A DNA stretch of 64,000 bases from an uncultured Pseudomonadales bacterium (GCA_958296195.1 OY282455.1:4141809-4205808); one strand, 5' to 3'; numbered from the stretch's first letter, positions 1-8,293 are shown. Translations and numbers: made by a program. Notes: generated from the sequence alone by a model not told the origin.

Positions 1-1306
1 TGAGCATGGGCACCCGGGTGTCCTTGTAGCCCCTGAGGGCGCCCACCATGGTGGCATTGGTGTCGTCGAAGATCTGGTAAACGGCGATGAAGATGAGCAG
101 ATTGGCGGCAACGGCGATCACTTCGGCGTCCGTGGTGTAGATCCCCACCAAGTGGAAGCGCAGCCCAATCAAGACGACGCTGACCACCAGCGCGTACGCA
201 AGGGACAGCCTAAAGGCCGCCGCCGACACTCGCCGGGCGCCGGCTAGGTTTCCGCCGCCCACATGGAAGCCCACCCGAATGGCTGCGGCGCTGCCTAGGC
301 ACATGGGAATGACGTAGGTGCCCCAGTTGAGATTGGCGGCGATGCTGTGCCCCGCCAACGCAGTGACGCCGTGCCCGGCGATCAACACGCTGACGGCGGC
401 GAAGATGGCCGCCTCCAAAAAAATGGTGCCGCCTATGGGCAGGCCGAGCTTGAGGATTCGCAAGGTGGTGTCCCAACGCCATTCCAACCAGACGCTGAAC
501 GCCTTAGCCAGCCGGTTGGGCGAGAGCCTCGGGGAAAGGCCCGTGGGCCTGAGCGGCCCGTTCGACGCGGCCAAGCCAGGTTCGTTCGACGGTTGCGCAG
601 CGCGGCCAAAAAAGCCGGTGGCTCGGAAGTAAGGCCGGCGGGTCACCAGCAACATCAACCCCAGCTCGAACCACATGACCGCGGAGGTGGCCCAGCCGCA
701 ACCAACGCCGCCCAGAGCCGGCATGCCCAAGGCCCCGTAGATCAACACATAGTTCAGAGGCGCGTTCAACGCCAGCGCCAGGACGGCGATGATCATGGGC
801 GGGCGCGTCTGGCCCAAACCTTCCGAGCTTTGGCGCAGCACGACGTAGGCCATCGCCCCCGGCATGCCCCAGGAGGTCGCCTGCAGATAGCCGGTGGCAA
901 TGCTGACGACCTCGGGGTCGGCATTCATCAGCGTGAACAGAGGCCCCGCGCTGCGAATGATGACTATGGTCACCAAGGAACCGCCCAGCGCCACCCAAAC
1001 TCCGTGCCGGATGACTTCGCCGCACTCCGTCGTTCGCCGAGCGCCAACCAATTGCGACACTATGGGCATCACCGCCATGGTCACGCCGGTCACCAACAAG
1101 AAAACCGGCCAGAGGATGGTGCCGGCCAGGGTGACGCCGGCCAAGTCCACTGCGCCGTAGCGACCGGCCATGGCGGTGTCCAGAAAGCCCATGCCCATGA
1201 TGCAGGCTTGGGTCGCCATAATGGGGGCGCCAAGGCGCAGCAGAGCTTGGGCTTCGCCGCGAAAACCTTGGGGCGCGGTCTGAGCGGCTCTTTCAACGGT
1301 CTCCAT
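1..1306 (-). CDS. MATE family efflux transporter (3' end outside window)
   Basis: Inner-membrane exporter of the MATE (NorM/DinF) family, which expels drugs or metabolites in exchange for Na+ or H+. I translated it from ATG at 1304-1306; a GAGGCG sequence a few bases upstream can serve as ribosome site. After a short polar N-terminus (METVERAAQTAPQG) the protein is a series of hydrophobic helices. Segments such as MGFLDTAMAGRYGAVDLAG and LNAPLNYVLIYGALG are typical of MATE helices 1-2 and 5-6, and the two-fold pseudo-repeat is visible (GGTIFLEAAIF begins the second half). About 435 codons are present against a usual 440-480, so only the last helix or so is missing. Substrate cannot be read. 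It stands alone downstream of the GST gene, separated by 291 bases in which I see no gene. Confidence 0.85.
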   Translation of the reverse strand, partial: METVERAAQTAPQGFRGEAQALLRLGAPIMATQACIMGMGFLDTAMAGRYGAVDLAGVTLAGTILWPVFLLVTGVTMAVMPIVSQLVGARRTTECGEVIRHGVWVALGGSLVTIVIIRSAGPLFTLMNADPEVVSIATGYLQATSWGMPGAMAYVVLRQSSEGLGQTRPPMIIAVLALALNAPLNYVLIYGALGMPALGGVGCGWATSAVMWFELGLMLLVTRRPYFRATGFFGRAAQPSNEPGLAASNGPLRPTGLSPRLSPNRLAKAFSVWLEWRWDTTLRILKLGLPIGGTIFLEAAIFAAVSVLIAGHGVTALAGHSIAANLNWGTYVIPMCLGSAAAIRVGFHVGGGNLAGARRVSAAAFRLSLAYALVVSVVLIGLRFHLVGIYTTDAEVIAVAANLLIFIAVYQIFDDTNATMVGALRGYKDTRVPML

Positions 1307-1597
1307 GGGAACGCCTCATGATGGCGCAAGCCAAGTTCATTGCATTGTTGCATGTTGCGCAAACCGCAACGTCTTCAACGGCTGGATGCGCGGCGCTCGG
1401 GGCTTGCGGGACTGCCCGAATTGGCCCACGGAAAGCAGTGTTGCCGGCGGCGGTGCGCAGTGGCGAAAGCCAGCCTAGCCTTTACCCCTTGAGGGAGCGG
1501 CGGGCGCGAGCACCTAGACGGGACGCGGCCACTCGCCGTGCTGCGGCCACTGCAAACGCAACGGCCTACTCCCGCAACTTGGTTGCGGCCGGCGCGG

Positions 1598-2362
1598 TCA
1601 AGATGCGGCCTTGGCGGCCTCCTCCCGCGCCTTGCGCACCTTGTCGTTGGTCTGGTTGAACAGCAGCTCCCTACGCGCCTTCTCCTCCTCTTCGGTAAGC
1701 TCCCGCTTGGCCAGCTCCCGCCCAACGTGGTAGCCCTTGTCCACCGCCGGGCGGGCGGCCAGTTCTTCCACCCAGCGCTTGAGGTTGGGGAAGCCGTCCC
1801 AGACGTTCTCATCGATGAGCCGCCCCATCAGCATCGCCCAAGGCCAAGTGATGATGTCGGCGATGCTGTAGTCTCCACCGGCCAGAAAGGGATGCACGGC
1901 AAGCTGCGCGTCCATGACGCCGGACAGCCGGTCCACCTCCCCGACGAAGCGCTTGGCGCCGTACTCCAATTGCGCTGGATCCTCGACTATGTTCTTGGCG
2001 TAGTTCTTGAAGTGGTTGGCGTTGCCCATCATCGGGCCAAGATTGGCCATTTGCCAATGCACCCATTGCAGCACCCGGTAGCGCTCCGGCCCGGACTTCG
2101 GCAGGAATCGCCCGGTCTTGTCCGCCAAGTATTCGAGAATGGCGCCAGATTCGAAGACGGCAACAGGCGCGCCGCCGCCGAGGGGCTCATGGTCAACGAT
2201 GGCCGGCATGCGGTTGTTCGGGCTTAGGCGCAGAAACTCCGGCTTGAACTGATCGCCGCCGCCGATGTCAACGGGCTTGATTTGGTAGTCGAGGCCGCAC
2301 TCCTCCAGCATGATGGTGACCTTCCAGCCATTCGGCGTTGGCCAGTAATGCACGTCAATCAT
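1598..2362 (-). CDS. yfcG: Glutathione S-transferase, YfcG/Ure2p-like disulfide reductase
   Basis: Cytosolic glutathione transferase-fold protein of 254 residues, closest in remembered sequence to E. coli YfcG, a glutathione-dependent disulfide-bond reductase. The N-terminal thioredoxin-like domain (about residues 1-85) has the YfcG signature TPNGWKV near residue 9, where the family uses Thr/Asn rather than Tyr, Ser or Cys to hold glutathione. SPNNRMPAIVDHE carries the cis-proline and FESGAILEYLADKTG the glutathione gamma-glutamyl contact. The helical C-terminal domain includes GGDYSIADIITWPW, the usual GST N-capping box region. The C-terminus carries an extra charged tail (about 35 residues rich in E, R and K) beyond YfcG (about 215 residues). 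Single gene; no partner is suggested by the neighbours. ATG at 2362 chosen because the domain begins immediately (MIDVHYW). Confidence 0.88.
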   Translation of the reverse strand: MIDVHYWPTPNGWKVTIMLEECGLDYQIKPVDIGGGDQFKPEFLRLSPNNRMPAIVDHEPLGGGAPVAVFESGAILEYLADKTGRFLPKSGPERYRVLQWVHWQMANLGPMMGNANHFKNYAKNIVEDPAQLEYGAKRFVGEVDRLSGVMDAQLAVHPFLAGGDYSIADIITWPWAMLMGRLIDENVWDGFPNLKRWVEELAARPAVDKGYHVGRELAKRELTEEEEKARRELLFNQTNDKVRKAREEAAKAAS

Positions 2363-2485
2363 TTGTCAGCGTCCAAGTTTGGGGATGCGCAAAGTACGCT
2401 AGTTCGGCGCTCATTGCCAGCGGCCCGTTTGCAGGAAGGCGGAAGGATTATTCGGAGCCTGCGTCAGAGCGCCCGGATTTTTCAG

Positions 2486-2491
2486 TACAAT
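2486..2491 (+). promoter_or_regulatory. Probable -10 box of the tRNA-Leu pair
   Basis: TACAAT lies 19 bases before the first base of the first tRNA, the distance expected for a sigma-70 -10 element of a stable RNA gene. I could not find a convincing -35 box at 16-18 bases spacing, so the call rests on position and the -10 match only. Confidence 0.4.
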
Positions 2492-2509
2492 GCCGGCCCA
2501 AGGTCATCG

Positions 2510-2595
2510 GCCCAGGTGTTGGAACTGGTAGACAAGCTGGATTTAGGTTCCAGTGCCCTTGCGGCGTGCGAGTTCGACTCTCGCCCTGGGCACCA
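2510..2595 (+). tRNA. tRNA-Leu (anticodon TAG)
   Basis: An 86-base class II tRNA including an encoded CCA end. The acceptor stem pairs GCCCAGG (2510-2516) with CCTGGGC (2585-2591), followed by discriminator A and CCA. The anticodon stem CTGGA/TCCAG encloses the loop TTTAGGT, giving anticodon TAG (reads CUA and other CUN). A long variable arm follows, and the T arm has the GTTCGACTC pattern. It is followed after only 12 bases by a second tRNA-Leu, so both are probably one transcript. Confidence 0.96.
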
Positions 2596-2607
2596 AAAGA
2601 AGCGGCG

Positions 2608-2694
2608 GCCCGGGTGGTGAAACCGGTAAACACAGGGGACTTAAAATCCCCCGGAGGCAACTCCCTGCGGGTTCGACTCCCGCCCCGGGCACCA
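2608..2694 (+). tRNA. tRNA-Leu (anticodon TAA)
   Basis: An 87-base class II tRNA with encoded CCA. The acceptor stem pairs GCCCGGG (2608-2614) with CCCGGGC (2684-2690). The anticodon stem GGGGA/TCCCC holds the loop CTTAAAA, giving anticodon TAA (UUA/UUG codons). It has a long variable arm typical of leucine tRNAs and a GTTCGACTC T loop. The body differs from the preceding tRNA-Leu(TAG), so this is a pair of distinct isoacceptors rather than a recent duplicate. Confidence 0.96.
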
Positions 2695-2770
2695 ACCCAT
2701 TCGCCTTGGTCCGCAGACAGCGTCAGTTCTTCGCAAGCCCAAGCACCCGTCCCGGCGTTGCCGGCGCAGC

Positions 2771-3523
2771 TTAAGGCGTCCCCCCGTCCACCCGAATCAG
2801 GGTGCCGGTGGTGAAGCTGGACTTGTCGCTGGCGAGGTAGAGCGCAGCGCCGACGATCTCCTCCGGCCGCCCGCCCCGACGCAAGGCGAGATTGGCCTTG
2901 GCCCGCTTCTCGAAGGCCGGCATGTCCCAAGCCTTGGAGATGTCGGTGAGGTAAGGGCCGGCGACGACGCAGTTCACCCGCACCTTCGGTCCGTAGGCGA
3001 AGGCGAAGGAGCGCGTGATGGCATTCAACCCGGCCTTGGCGGCGCCGTAAGGCTCCGAATCCGGGCTGGGGTTGAGGGACGCGGTGCTGCTGACGTTGAT
3101 GATCGAGCCGCCCTGCCCCGCCGCCATCCGCTCGCCGATGAGGGCGGACAAGCGGAACGGCCCCTTGAAGTTGACGCTCATCACCTTGTCAAACAGCTCC
3201 TCGCTGATCGCGCCAAGGGAGGGATACAGCGGCGACATGCCGGCGTTGTTGATGAGGATGTCAACCTTGCCGAAACGGTCCCAGGCTGCATCGGCAAGGC
3301 CCTCGAGTTCACCCCAGTGGCCAACGTGGCAAGCGTAGGGCAAAGCCTCAACCCCGAGGGCGCGGGCCTCCTCCGCCACCGCTTCGCAGGCCGGCATCTT
3401 GCGGCTGGCAATCACCACAGCGGCACCGCGCCGCGCCAGCGCCAGCGCCATCTCCCGGCCTAGGCCCCGGCTGCCGCCGGTGACCAGCGCGACCTTGCCG
3501 GTGAAGTCAAGCAGTTCATCCAT
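2771..3523 (-). CDS. SDR family NAD(P)-dependent oxidoreductase
   Basis: Cytosolic short-chain dehydrogenase/reductase of 250 residues, the standard length for classical SDRs. Visible motifs, in order: the dinucleotide-binding TGGSRGLG (residues 15-22), NNAG (92-95) stabilising the central sheet, the catalytic serine in NVSST (near 145), and the catalytic YGAAK (Tyr159, Lys163). The C-terminal ASDKSSFTTGTLIRVDGG is the usual tail of the family. Arg19 and Arg41 (ASRK) after strand beta-2 suggest NADP preference (inference). The substrate is not readable; many relatives are annotated as 3-oxoacyl-ACP reductases or gluconate dehydrogenases without proof. It sits between the tRNA-Leu pair and the ABC transporter genes on the minus strand, 84 bases from the nearest permease stop. 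Confidence 0.88.
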   Translation of the reverse strand: MDELLDFTGKVALVTGGSRGLGREMALALARRGAAVVIASRKMPACEAVAEEARALGVEALPYACHVGHWGELEGLADAAWDRFGKVDILINNAGMSPLYPSLGAISEELFDKVMSVNFKGPFRLSALIGERMAAGQGGSIINVSSTASLNPSPDSEPYGAAKAGLNAITRSFAFAYGPKVRVNCVVAGPYLTDISKAWDMPAFEKRAKANLALRRGGRPEEIVGAALYLASDKSSFTTGTLIRVDGGTP

Positions 3524-3607
3524 GTCTTTCTCCGTTGGTTTTATTGAATGCGGATCAACTTACCAAAGGCGCCCACGTTTGGCCTAGCGTGCCGTCCCGC
3601 CAGGCGC

Positions 3608-4798
3608 TCAGGAGCCCAGCCGCATGCGGTCAAGCCCCAGCACCCGGTCGTAGAGCAGGAACAGCATCAGCACGGCGACGAACAGGATGGAGCCCAGCGC
3701 CGCGGCCAGCCCCCAGTTCAGGGAGGTCTGCATGTGGTAGGCGATGGAGTTGGAGAACATCCGACCGCTCTGCCCGCCTACCAAGGCTGGGATGATGTAG
3801 TAGCCCATCGCCAGGATGAACACCAGCAGGCAGCCGGCGCCGACGCCGGGCATGGACTGCGGCAGGTACACCCGCCGAAAGGCCCGCAGCCACTTGGCCC
3901 CCAGGGAGGACGCCGCCTGCATCTGCACCGGCGGAATGCCTTTCATCACCGAGTACAGCGACAGCACCATGAAGGGCAGCAGCATGTGGGTCATGGCCAC
4001 GAAGGTGCCGATCATGTTGTGCATCAGGGTCAGCCGCTGATCGTCCGCCACAACACCCACCCAAATCAGCAGGCTGTTCAGCACCCCCTGCTGCTGCAGC
4101 AGCACAATCCAGGAAGTGGTGCACACCCATAGGGAGACCCCCAAGGGCAGCAGCACCAACATCAACAGCCGCCGTCCGCGGCGCGACGGCGAGTGGGCGA
4201 TGAACCAGGCCAGGGGATAGCCCATTCCCAAGCACAGAAGGGTGATGGCGAGGGAAACGCCGATGGTCTTGACGAACAGGGCGCGATAGATGCGCTTGGC
4301 CTCGGGCTGCTGCGTGACGCCGCCGGCGGCGTCCATCCGCAAGTCCAACGCATGGAGGTAGTAGGTGGGCGTCACCCTGCGCCCAGCCTGGGCGAGCGCA
4401 TGCCAGACCTCCGGATCGCCCCAAGCCTTGTTCATCCTCGGCAGGGCCTCCGCCCAAGGCGGCGCCCCCTGCTGAGCCAAGCGGCGCCCGGTGCCGCTGA
4501 CGACGCTGCGCAAGCCTGGAGCTTCGCGGTTCAGCCGGGTGGCCAGCCGGCCGATGGTCTTGTCCGCCCGGGCCTGCTTAAGCTCCTCCGCCAACAGCGC
4601 GTAAACGCCTTCCGGCGGCAACGCCCCGCCGTCCCACTCGCCCAGCGCGGCCACCGTCTTCGGCAGGATTTCGGCCACCAGAGGATCGTGGAAGCTGCGC
4701 AGCACCATGCTGCCCAGAGGCACCACAAAGGTGATGCCGATGAAGGTGACGAGCGGCAGCGCCAGCAGCAGGGCCTGGGTGCGGGGCTTGCCCATCAT
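3608..4798 (-). CDS. ABC transporter permease, PotB-like, diverged duplicate
   Basis: Second copy of the inner-membrane permease encoded at 5756-6946, again 396 residues and about 91 percent identical by eye. It would form half of the membrane channel of a polyamine/opine-type ABC importer. The EAA loop that docks the ATPase is kept (QAASSLGAKWLRAFRRVYLP). However, the conserved PotB segment that copy A spells LLPFWTSLLVRTTSW reads LLPLGVSLWVCTTSW here, five substitutions within eight residues, and scattered changes affect other helices. The start of the second permease that follows copy A with a GTGA overlap has been lost (CTGA). The gene may be expressed but its function is doubtful; alternatives are a decaying paralogue or a specialised subunit. 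Last gene of the transporter cluster. Confidence 0.8.
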   Translation of the reverse strand: MMGKPRTQALLLALPLVTFIGITFVVPLGSMVLRSFHDPLVAEILPKTVAALGEWDGGALPPEGVYALLAEELKQARADKTIGRLATRLNREAPGLRSVVSGTGRRLAQQGAPPWAEALPRMNKAWGDPEVWHALAQAGRRVTPTYYLHALDLRMDAAGGVTQQPEAKRIYRALFVKTIGVSLAITLLCLGMGYPLAWFIAHSPSRRGRRLLMLVLLPLGVSLWVCTTSWIVLLQQQGVLNSLLIWVGVVADDQRLTLMHNMIGTFVAMTHMLLPFMVLSLYSVMKGIPPVQMQAASSLGAKWLRAFRRVYLPQSMPGVGAGCLLVFILAMGYYIIPALVGGQSGRMFSNSIAYHMQTSLNWGLAAALGSILFVAVLMLFLLYDRVLGLDRMRLGS

Positions 4799-4816
4799 CG
4801 TGGCGAACTGCGCCTC

Positions 4817-4931
4817 TTACTGAAAGAGCCAAGCGGCGAACCGCCCGTTCATGTCGTCCATGTTGTCGGCCCACCACTCAGGGTCCTCCCGCACCACGCC
4901 GCCCATGTTCTGCGGGGCGTTGGGTAGGTGC
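4817..4931 (-). pseudogene. Fragment of the ABC binding-protein gene (3' end, duplicated)
   Basis: On the minus strand this stretch matches the last 38 codons and stop of the binding-protein gene (6965-7079), including the WWADNMDDMNGRFAAWL-like end and a TAA stop. It has no start and no upstream part, ending abruptly next to the stop codon of the second permease. It is the left-over flank of the tandem duplication. Confidence 0.85.
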
Positions 4932-4934
4932 GGT

Positions 4935-5759
4935 TCATGGCTTGTCGCTGTTGGAGCGGCGCTGCAGCAACTCCAGGGCCAGCAACAGCAAGACGGCGAT
5001 GAGGATCAGGAGGGTCGCCGCCGCTAGGATGGCCGGACTGATCTCTTCGCGGATGCCGGCCCACATTTCCCGGGGAATGGTGCGCTGCTCCAATCCGGCC
5101 ATGAACAGCACCACCACCACTTCGTCCAAGGAGAAAGCGAAGGCGAACAGACCGCCGGAAACCACGCCGGGGCTGAGAATGGGCAGTTGCACCTTAAAGA
5201 AGGTGCGCACCGGCCCGGCGCCCAGACTGGCCGCCGCCAGCAGCAGCTCGCTGTTGAAGCCGGCCATGGCCGCAGTGACCGTGATGACCACGAAGGGCGC
5301 CCCCAAGGCGGCGTGGGAGAGGATGAGGCCAGTGTAGGTCTGGGTCAGGTTCAGGCTGGAGTAGAAGAAGAACATGCCGGCGGCGGCGATGACGACGGGC
5401 ACGATCATCGGCGAGATCAGCAGCGCCGTGATGGTGCGCCGCCAAGGCATCGCCGGGCTGGACAGGCCCATGGCGGCCACGGTGCCCAGGGTGGTGGCCA
5501 GCAAGGTGGCGGAAACGCCGACGATGAGGGTGTTCAGGGCGGCGCTCCGCCACCGCTCGCCCAGCAGCACCTGCTCGTACCAGCGCAGCGAATAGGCGTC
5601 CGGGTCCAGGGTGAGCATGCCGCGGGTGAAGGTGAAGTAGGGCTCCGCGTTGAAGGACAGGGGAATGATGATCAGAATCGGCGCCATCAGGAACAGAAAT
5701 CCCAAGCCGCAGAAGATGCGCAGCGCCCAGGTGCCTGGGCCGGCCCGCCAGGCGCTCAC
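4935..5759 (-). CDS. ABC transporter permease, PotC-like
   Basis: Inner-membrane permease of 274 residues, the second channel subunit of a spermidine/putrescine-type ABC importer. It has about six hydrophobic segments. The first follows a short basic N-terminus (RIFCGLGFLFLMAPILIII). The EAA loop that contacts the ATPase is visible as AAASLGAGPVRTFFKVQLPI. GTG at 5757-5759 overlaps the TGA stop of the preceding permease by GTGA, so the two are translationally coupled; this overlap decides the start. Length and the PFVVITVTAAMAGF region agree with PotC (about 260-270 residues). Substrate specificity cannot be assigned; these families import polyamines, but also thiamine precursors, opines and amino-alcohols. 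Confidence 0.88.
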   Translation of the reverse strand: MSAWRAGPGTWALRIFCGLGFLFLMAPILIIIPLSFNAEPYFTFTRGMLTLDPDAYSLRWYEQVLLGERWRSAALNTLIVGVSATLLATTLGTVAAMGLSSPAMPWRRTITALLISPMIVPVVIAAAGMFFFYSSLNLTQTYTGLILSHAALGAPFVVITVTAAMAGFNSELLLAAASLGAGPVRTFFKVQLPILSPGVVSGGLFAFAFSLDEVVVVLFMAGLEQRTIPREMWAGIREEISPAILAAATLLILIAVLLLLALELLQRRSNSDKP

Positions 5760-6946
5760 GAGCCCAACCTCATGCGGTCAAGCCCCAGCACCCGGTCGTA
5801 GAGCAGGAACAGCATCAGCACGGCGACGAACAGGATGGAGCCCAACGCCGCGGCCAGCCCCCAGTTCAGGGAGGTCTGCATGTGATAGGCGATGAAGTTG
5901 GAGATTAGCTGACCACTCTGCCCGCCTACCAAGGCCGGAGTGATGTAGTAGCCCATCGCCAGGATGAACACCAGCAGGCAGCCGGCGCCGACGCCGGGCA
6001 TGGACTGCGGCAGGTACACCCGCCGGAAGGCCCGCGGCCACCTGGCCCCCAGGGAGGACGCCGCCTGCATCTGCACCGGCTGAATGCCGCTCATCACCGA
6101 ATACAACGGCAGCACCATGAAGGGCAGCAGCACATGGGTCATGGCCACGAAGGTGCCGGTCATGTTGTGCATCAGGGTCAGCCGCTGATCGTCCGCCACA
6201 ATGCCCGCCCAAGTCAGCAGGCTGTTCAGCACCCCCTGCTGCTGCAGCAGCACAATCCAGGAAGTGGTGCGCACCAGCAGGGAGGTCCAAAAGGGCAGCA
6301 GCACCAGCACCAGCAGCAACCGCCCGCGGCGCGGCGGCGAATGGGCGATGAACCAAGCCAGGGGATAGCCTATGCCCAAGCACAGAAGGGTGATGGCGAG
6401 GGAAACGCCGATGGTCTTGACGAACAGGGCGCGATAGATGCGCTTGGCCTCGGGCTGCTGCGTGACGCCGCGGTCGGCGTCCATCCGCAAGTCCAGCGCA
6501 TTGAGGTAGTAGGTGGGCGTCACCCTGCGCCCGGCCTGGGCGAGCGCATGCCAGACCTCCGGGTCGCCCCAAGCCTTGTTCATCCTCGGCAGGGCCTCCG
6601 CCCAAGGCGGCGCCCCCTGCCGGGCCAAGCGGCGCCCGGTGCCGCTGACGACGCTGCGCAGCCCCGAAGCCTGGCGGTTCAGCCGGGTGGCCAGCCGACC
6701 GATGGTCCTGTCCGCCCGGGCCTGCTTAAGCTCCTCCGCCAACAGCGCGTAAACGCCCTCCGGCGGCAACGCCCCGCCATCCCACTCGCCCAGCGCGGCC
6801 ACCGTCTTCGGCAGGATTTCGGCCACCAGCGGATCGTGGAAGCTGCGCAGCACCATGCTGCCCAGAGGCGCCACAAAGGTGATGCCGATGAAGGCGACGA
6901 GCGGCAGCGCCAGCAGCAGGGCCTGAGTGCGGGACTTGCCCATCAT
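5756..6946 (-). CDS. ABC transporter permease, PotB-like
   Basis: Inner-membrane permease, 396 residues, longer than E. coli PotB (about 280). The difference is a roughly 110-residue insertion after the first helix (from about residue 40, polar, many R, E and A), which would face the periplasm; long N-terminal periplasmic loops of this kind occur in PotB relatives of other importers. The PotB hallmark LLPFWTSLLVRTTSW is intact and the EAA loop reads QAASSLGARWPRAFRRVYLP. It follows the binding-protein gene by 18 bases and overlaps the second permease by GTGA. Together with the ATPase (8295), binding protein (6965) and second permease (4935) it makes a complete importer. This is the canonical copy; the duplicate lies at 3608-4798. 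Confidence 0.9.
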   Translation of the reverse strand: MMGKSRTQALLLALPLVAFIGITFVAPLGSMVLRSFHDPLVAEILPKTVAALGEWDGGALPPEGVYALLAEELKQARADRTIGRLATRLNRQASGLRSVVSGTGRRLARQGAPPWAEALPRMNKAWGDPEVWHALAQAGRRVTPTYYLNALDLRMDADRGVTQQPEAKRIYRALFVKTIGVSLAITLLCLGIGYPLAWFIAHSPPRRGRLLLVLVLLPFWTSLLVRTTSWIVLLQQQGVLNSLLTWAGIVADDQRLTLMHNMTGTFVAMTHVLLPFMVLPLYSVMSGIQPVQMQAASSLGARWPRAFRRVYLPQSMPGVGAGCLLVFILAMGYYITPALVGGQSGQLISNFIAYHMQTSLNWGLAAALGSILFVAVLMLFLLYDRVLGLDRMRLGS

Positions 6947-6964
6947 CGCGGCGAACTGCGCCCT

Positions 6965-8293
6965 TTAGCGAAGGAGCCAAGCGGCGAACCGCTCGTTCAT
7001 GTCGTCCATGTTGTCGGCCCACCACTCAGGGTCCTCCCGCACCACGCTGCTCATGTTCTGCGGGGCGTTGGGCAGGTGCGGAAGCATTTCGACACCCACC
7101 TCCGCATGCTTGCCCACCAGCGCCATGGCGGAACGCCGCACGAGGCCATAGGAGATGTAGCTGGCCACCCTGGCGGCGGATTCAGCACTGGTGGCGAAGG
7201 TGATGAACTGCTTGGCGAGGTCCGCATTGGGAGCGCCGGTGAGGATGTTCAGATAGCTCCAGCCCTGCACCTGCCCGTCCCAGACGATGGCCAGCGGCTG
7301 CTTCTCCAGAACTTGGGCGCTGAAGATGCGTCCGTTGTAGGCGGTGCTCATCACAACCTCGCCGTCAGCCAGCATCTGCGGCGCCTGGGCGCCGGTCTCC
7401 CACCAAACCACCGAGCTTTTGATCTCGTCCAGCTTGCGGAAAGCGCGGTCCACCCCTTCCGGCGTGGACAGCACCTCATAGACCTGAGCCGCCGGCACAC
7501 CATCCCCCACCAAGGCAAACTCCAGGTTGCTGTAGGGGGAGCGGCGCATGCCCCGTCGGCCGGGGAACTTCTCCAGATCGAAGAAGTCGGCCATGCTGCT
7601 GGGCTTGGCGCCGGGGAAGAAATTCTCGTTGTAGGCGTAAACGGTGGCGTAGTCGAGCAGGGCGACGCCGCAATCCAGCACGTCATCGGGGTAGTCCTCC
7701 GCGGCCGGCGTACCGTCCGGCGCTGGGGCCAGATCGGCGTAGTCGATTTCCTGCAGGAGGCCCTCGTCGCAGCCGAGCAGGGTGTCCATGCCCTCCAAAT
7801 CCACCACGTCCCAAGTGACGTTGCCGGTCTCCACCTGGGCCCGCACCTGCGCCAAGCCGCCGTTGAATTCATCCAGGTTGATTTGGATGCCGGTCTCCTT
7901 CACGAAGGCCTCGTGGTAAGCCTTGACCGATGCCCTGGCATAGGAGCCGCCCCAAGACACCACCGTGATGGAGGGCGCTTCCTGCGCCAGCGACGAGGGT
8001 GCCGAAGCCATCTCCAACAGAGTCAACAGGGCGAGCCGGACAGGCCCGCCCCAATCGACGCAACGCCTTAAGGGCCGGCAAACCGCCCCAAGAGCGGCAC
8101 CGACGCCGCCAAACTGCACCCGCCCCCGTTCCGTGGAGCGTCCATGCGCCTTGCTCGCAGCCGCCGGCGGCGCCTTCGGCGGAAGTCTAGGACTCAGCCG
8201 GGTGGGGAATGGTGCGGTGCCCCCCGTCACCGAGACACGAACTGAAGATGATTGCCTTCCGGGGCGCATGCTCATGGGAACTGCCTCCAACAT
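6965..8293 (-). CDS. Extracellular solute-binding protein (PotD/PotF-like)
   Basis: Periplasmic binding protein of a polyamine-type ABC importer. The recognisable domain starts near residue 105 (APSITVVSWGGSYARASVKA) and runs to the end. It contains typical family segments such as GNVTWDVVDLEG, YAYNENFFPG and YNGRIFSAQ, ending in WWADNMDDMNERFAAWLLR. A signal-peptide-like hydrophobic stretch (VRLALLTLLEMASAPSSLA) lies directly before it, but there is no ATG close upstream. The first 75 residues of the open frame from 8293 look like no known export signal. The real start may therefore be non-ATG or in another frame: a TTG-started frame near 8081 encodes a basic start (MPALKALRRLGR) that would suit a signal peptide after a frameshift. 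The start given follows the ATPase stop at 8295 immediately. Confidence 0.82.
   Translation of the reverse strand: MLEAVPMSMRPGRQSSSVRVSVTGGTAPFPTRLSPRLPPKAPPAAASKAHGRSTERGRVQFGGVGAALGAVCRPLRRCVDWGGPVRLALLTLLEMASAPSSLAQEAPSITVVSWGGSYARASVKAYHEAFVKETGIQINLDEFNGGLAQVRAQVETGNVTWDVVDLEGMDTLLGCDEGLLQEIDYADLAPAPDGTPAAEDYPDDVLDCGVALLDYATVYAYNENFFPGAKPSSMADFFDLEKFPGRRGMRRSPYSNLEFALVGDGVPAAQVYEVLSTPEGVDRAFRKLDEIKSSVVWWETGAQAPQMLADGEVVMSTAYNGRIFSAQVLEKQPLAIVWDGQVQGWSYLNILTGAPNADLAKQFITFATSAESAARVASYISYGLVRRSAMALVGKHAEVGVEMLPHLPNAPQNMSSVVREDPEWWADNMDDMNERFAAWLLR

Larger units (their letters stand above)
3591..4933. repeat. 1.34-kb tandem duplicate block (copy B; copy A is 5739-7081)
   Basis: Copy B lies exactly 2,148 bases from copy A and is colinear with it without an indel over the permease gene (3608/5756, 4798/6946). 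Similarity starts at 3591/5739, inside what would be the first codons of the second permease, and ends at 4933/7081, inside the binding-protein gene. The block therefore carries the last 38 codons of the binding-protein gene, the whole first permease, and about 15 bases of the second permease. The copies differ at many positions (about 35 of 396 permease residues by eye), so the duplication is not recent. Confidence 0.9.

Noticed and set aside
6134-8071. Plus-strand open frame of 645 codons across the ABC genes
   Set aside because: H/Q/R/G-rich antisense translation of the permease and binding-protein genes; the minus-strand products have clear family motifs.
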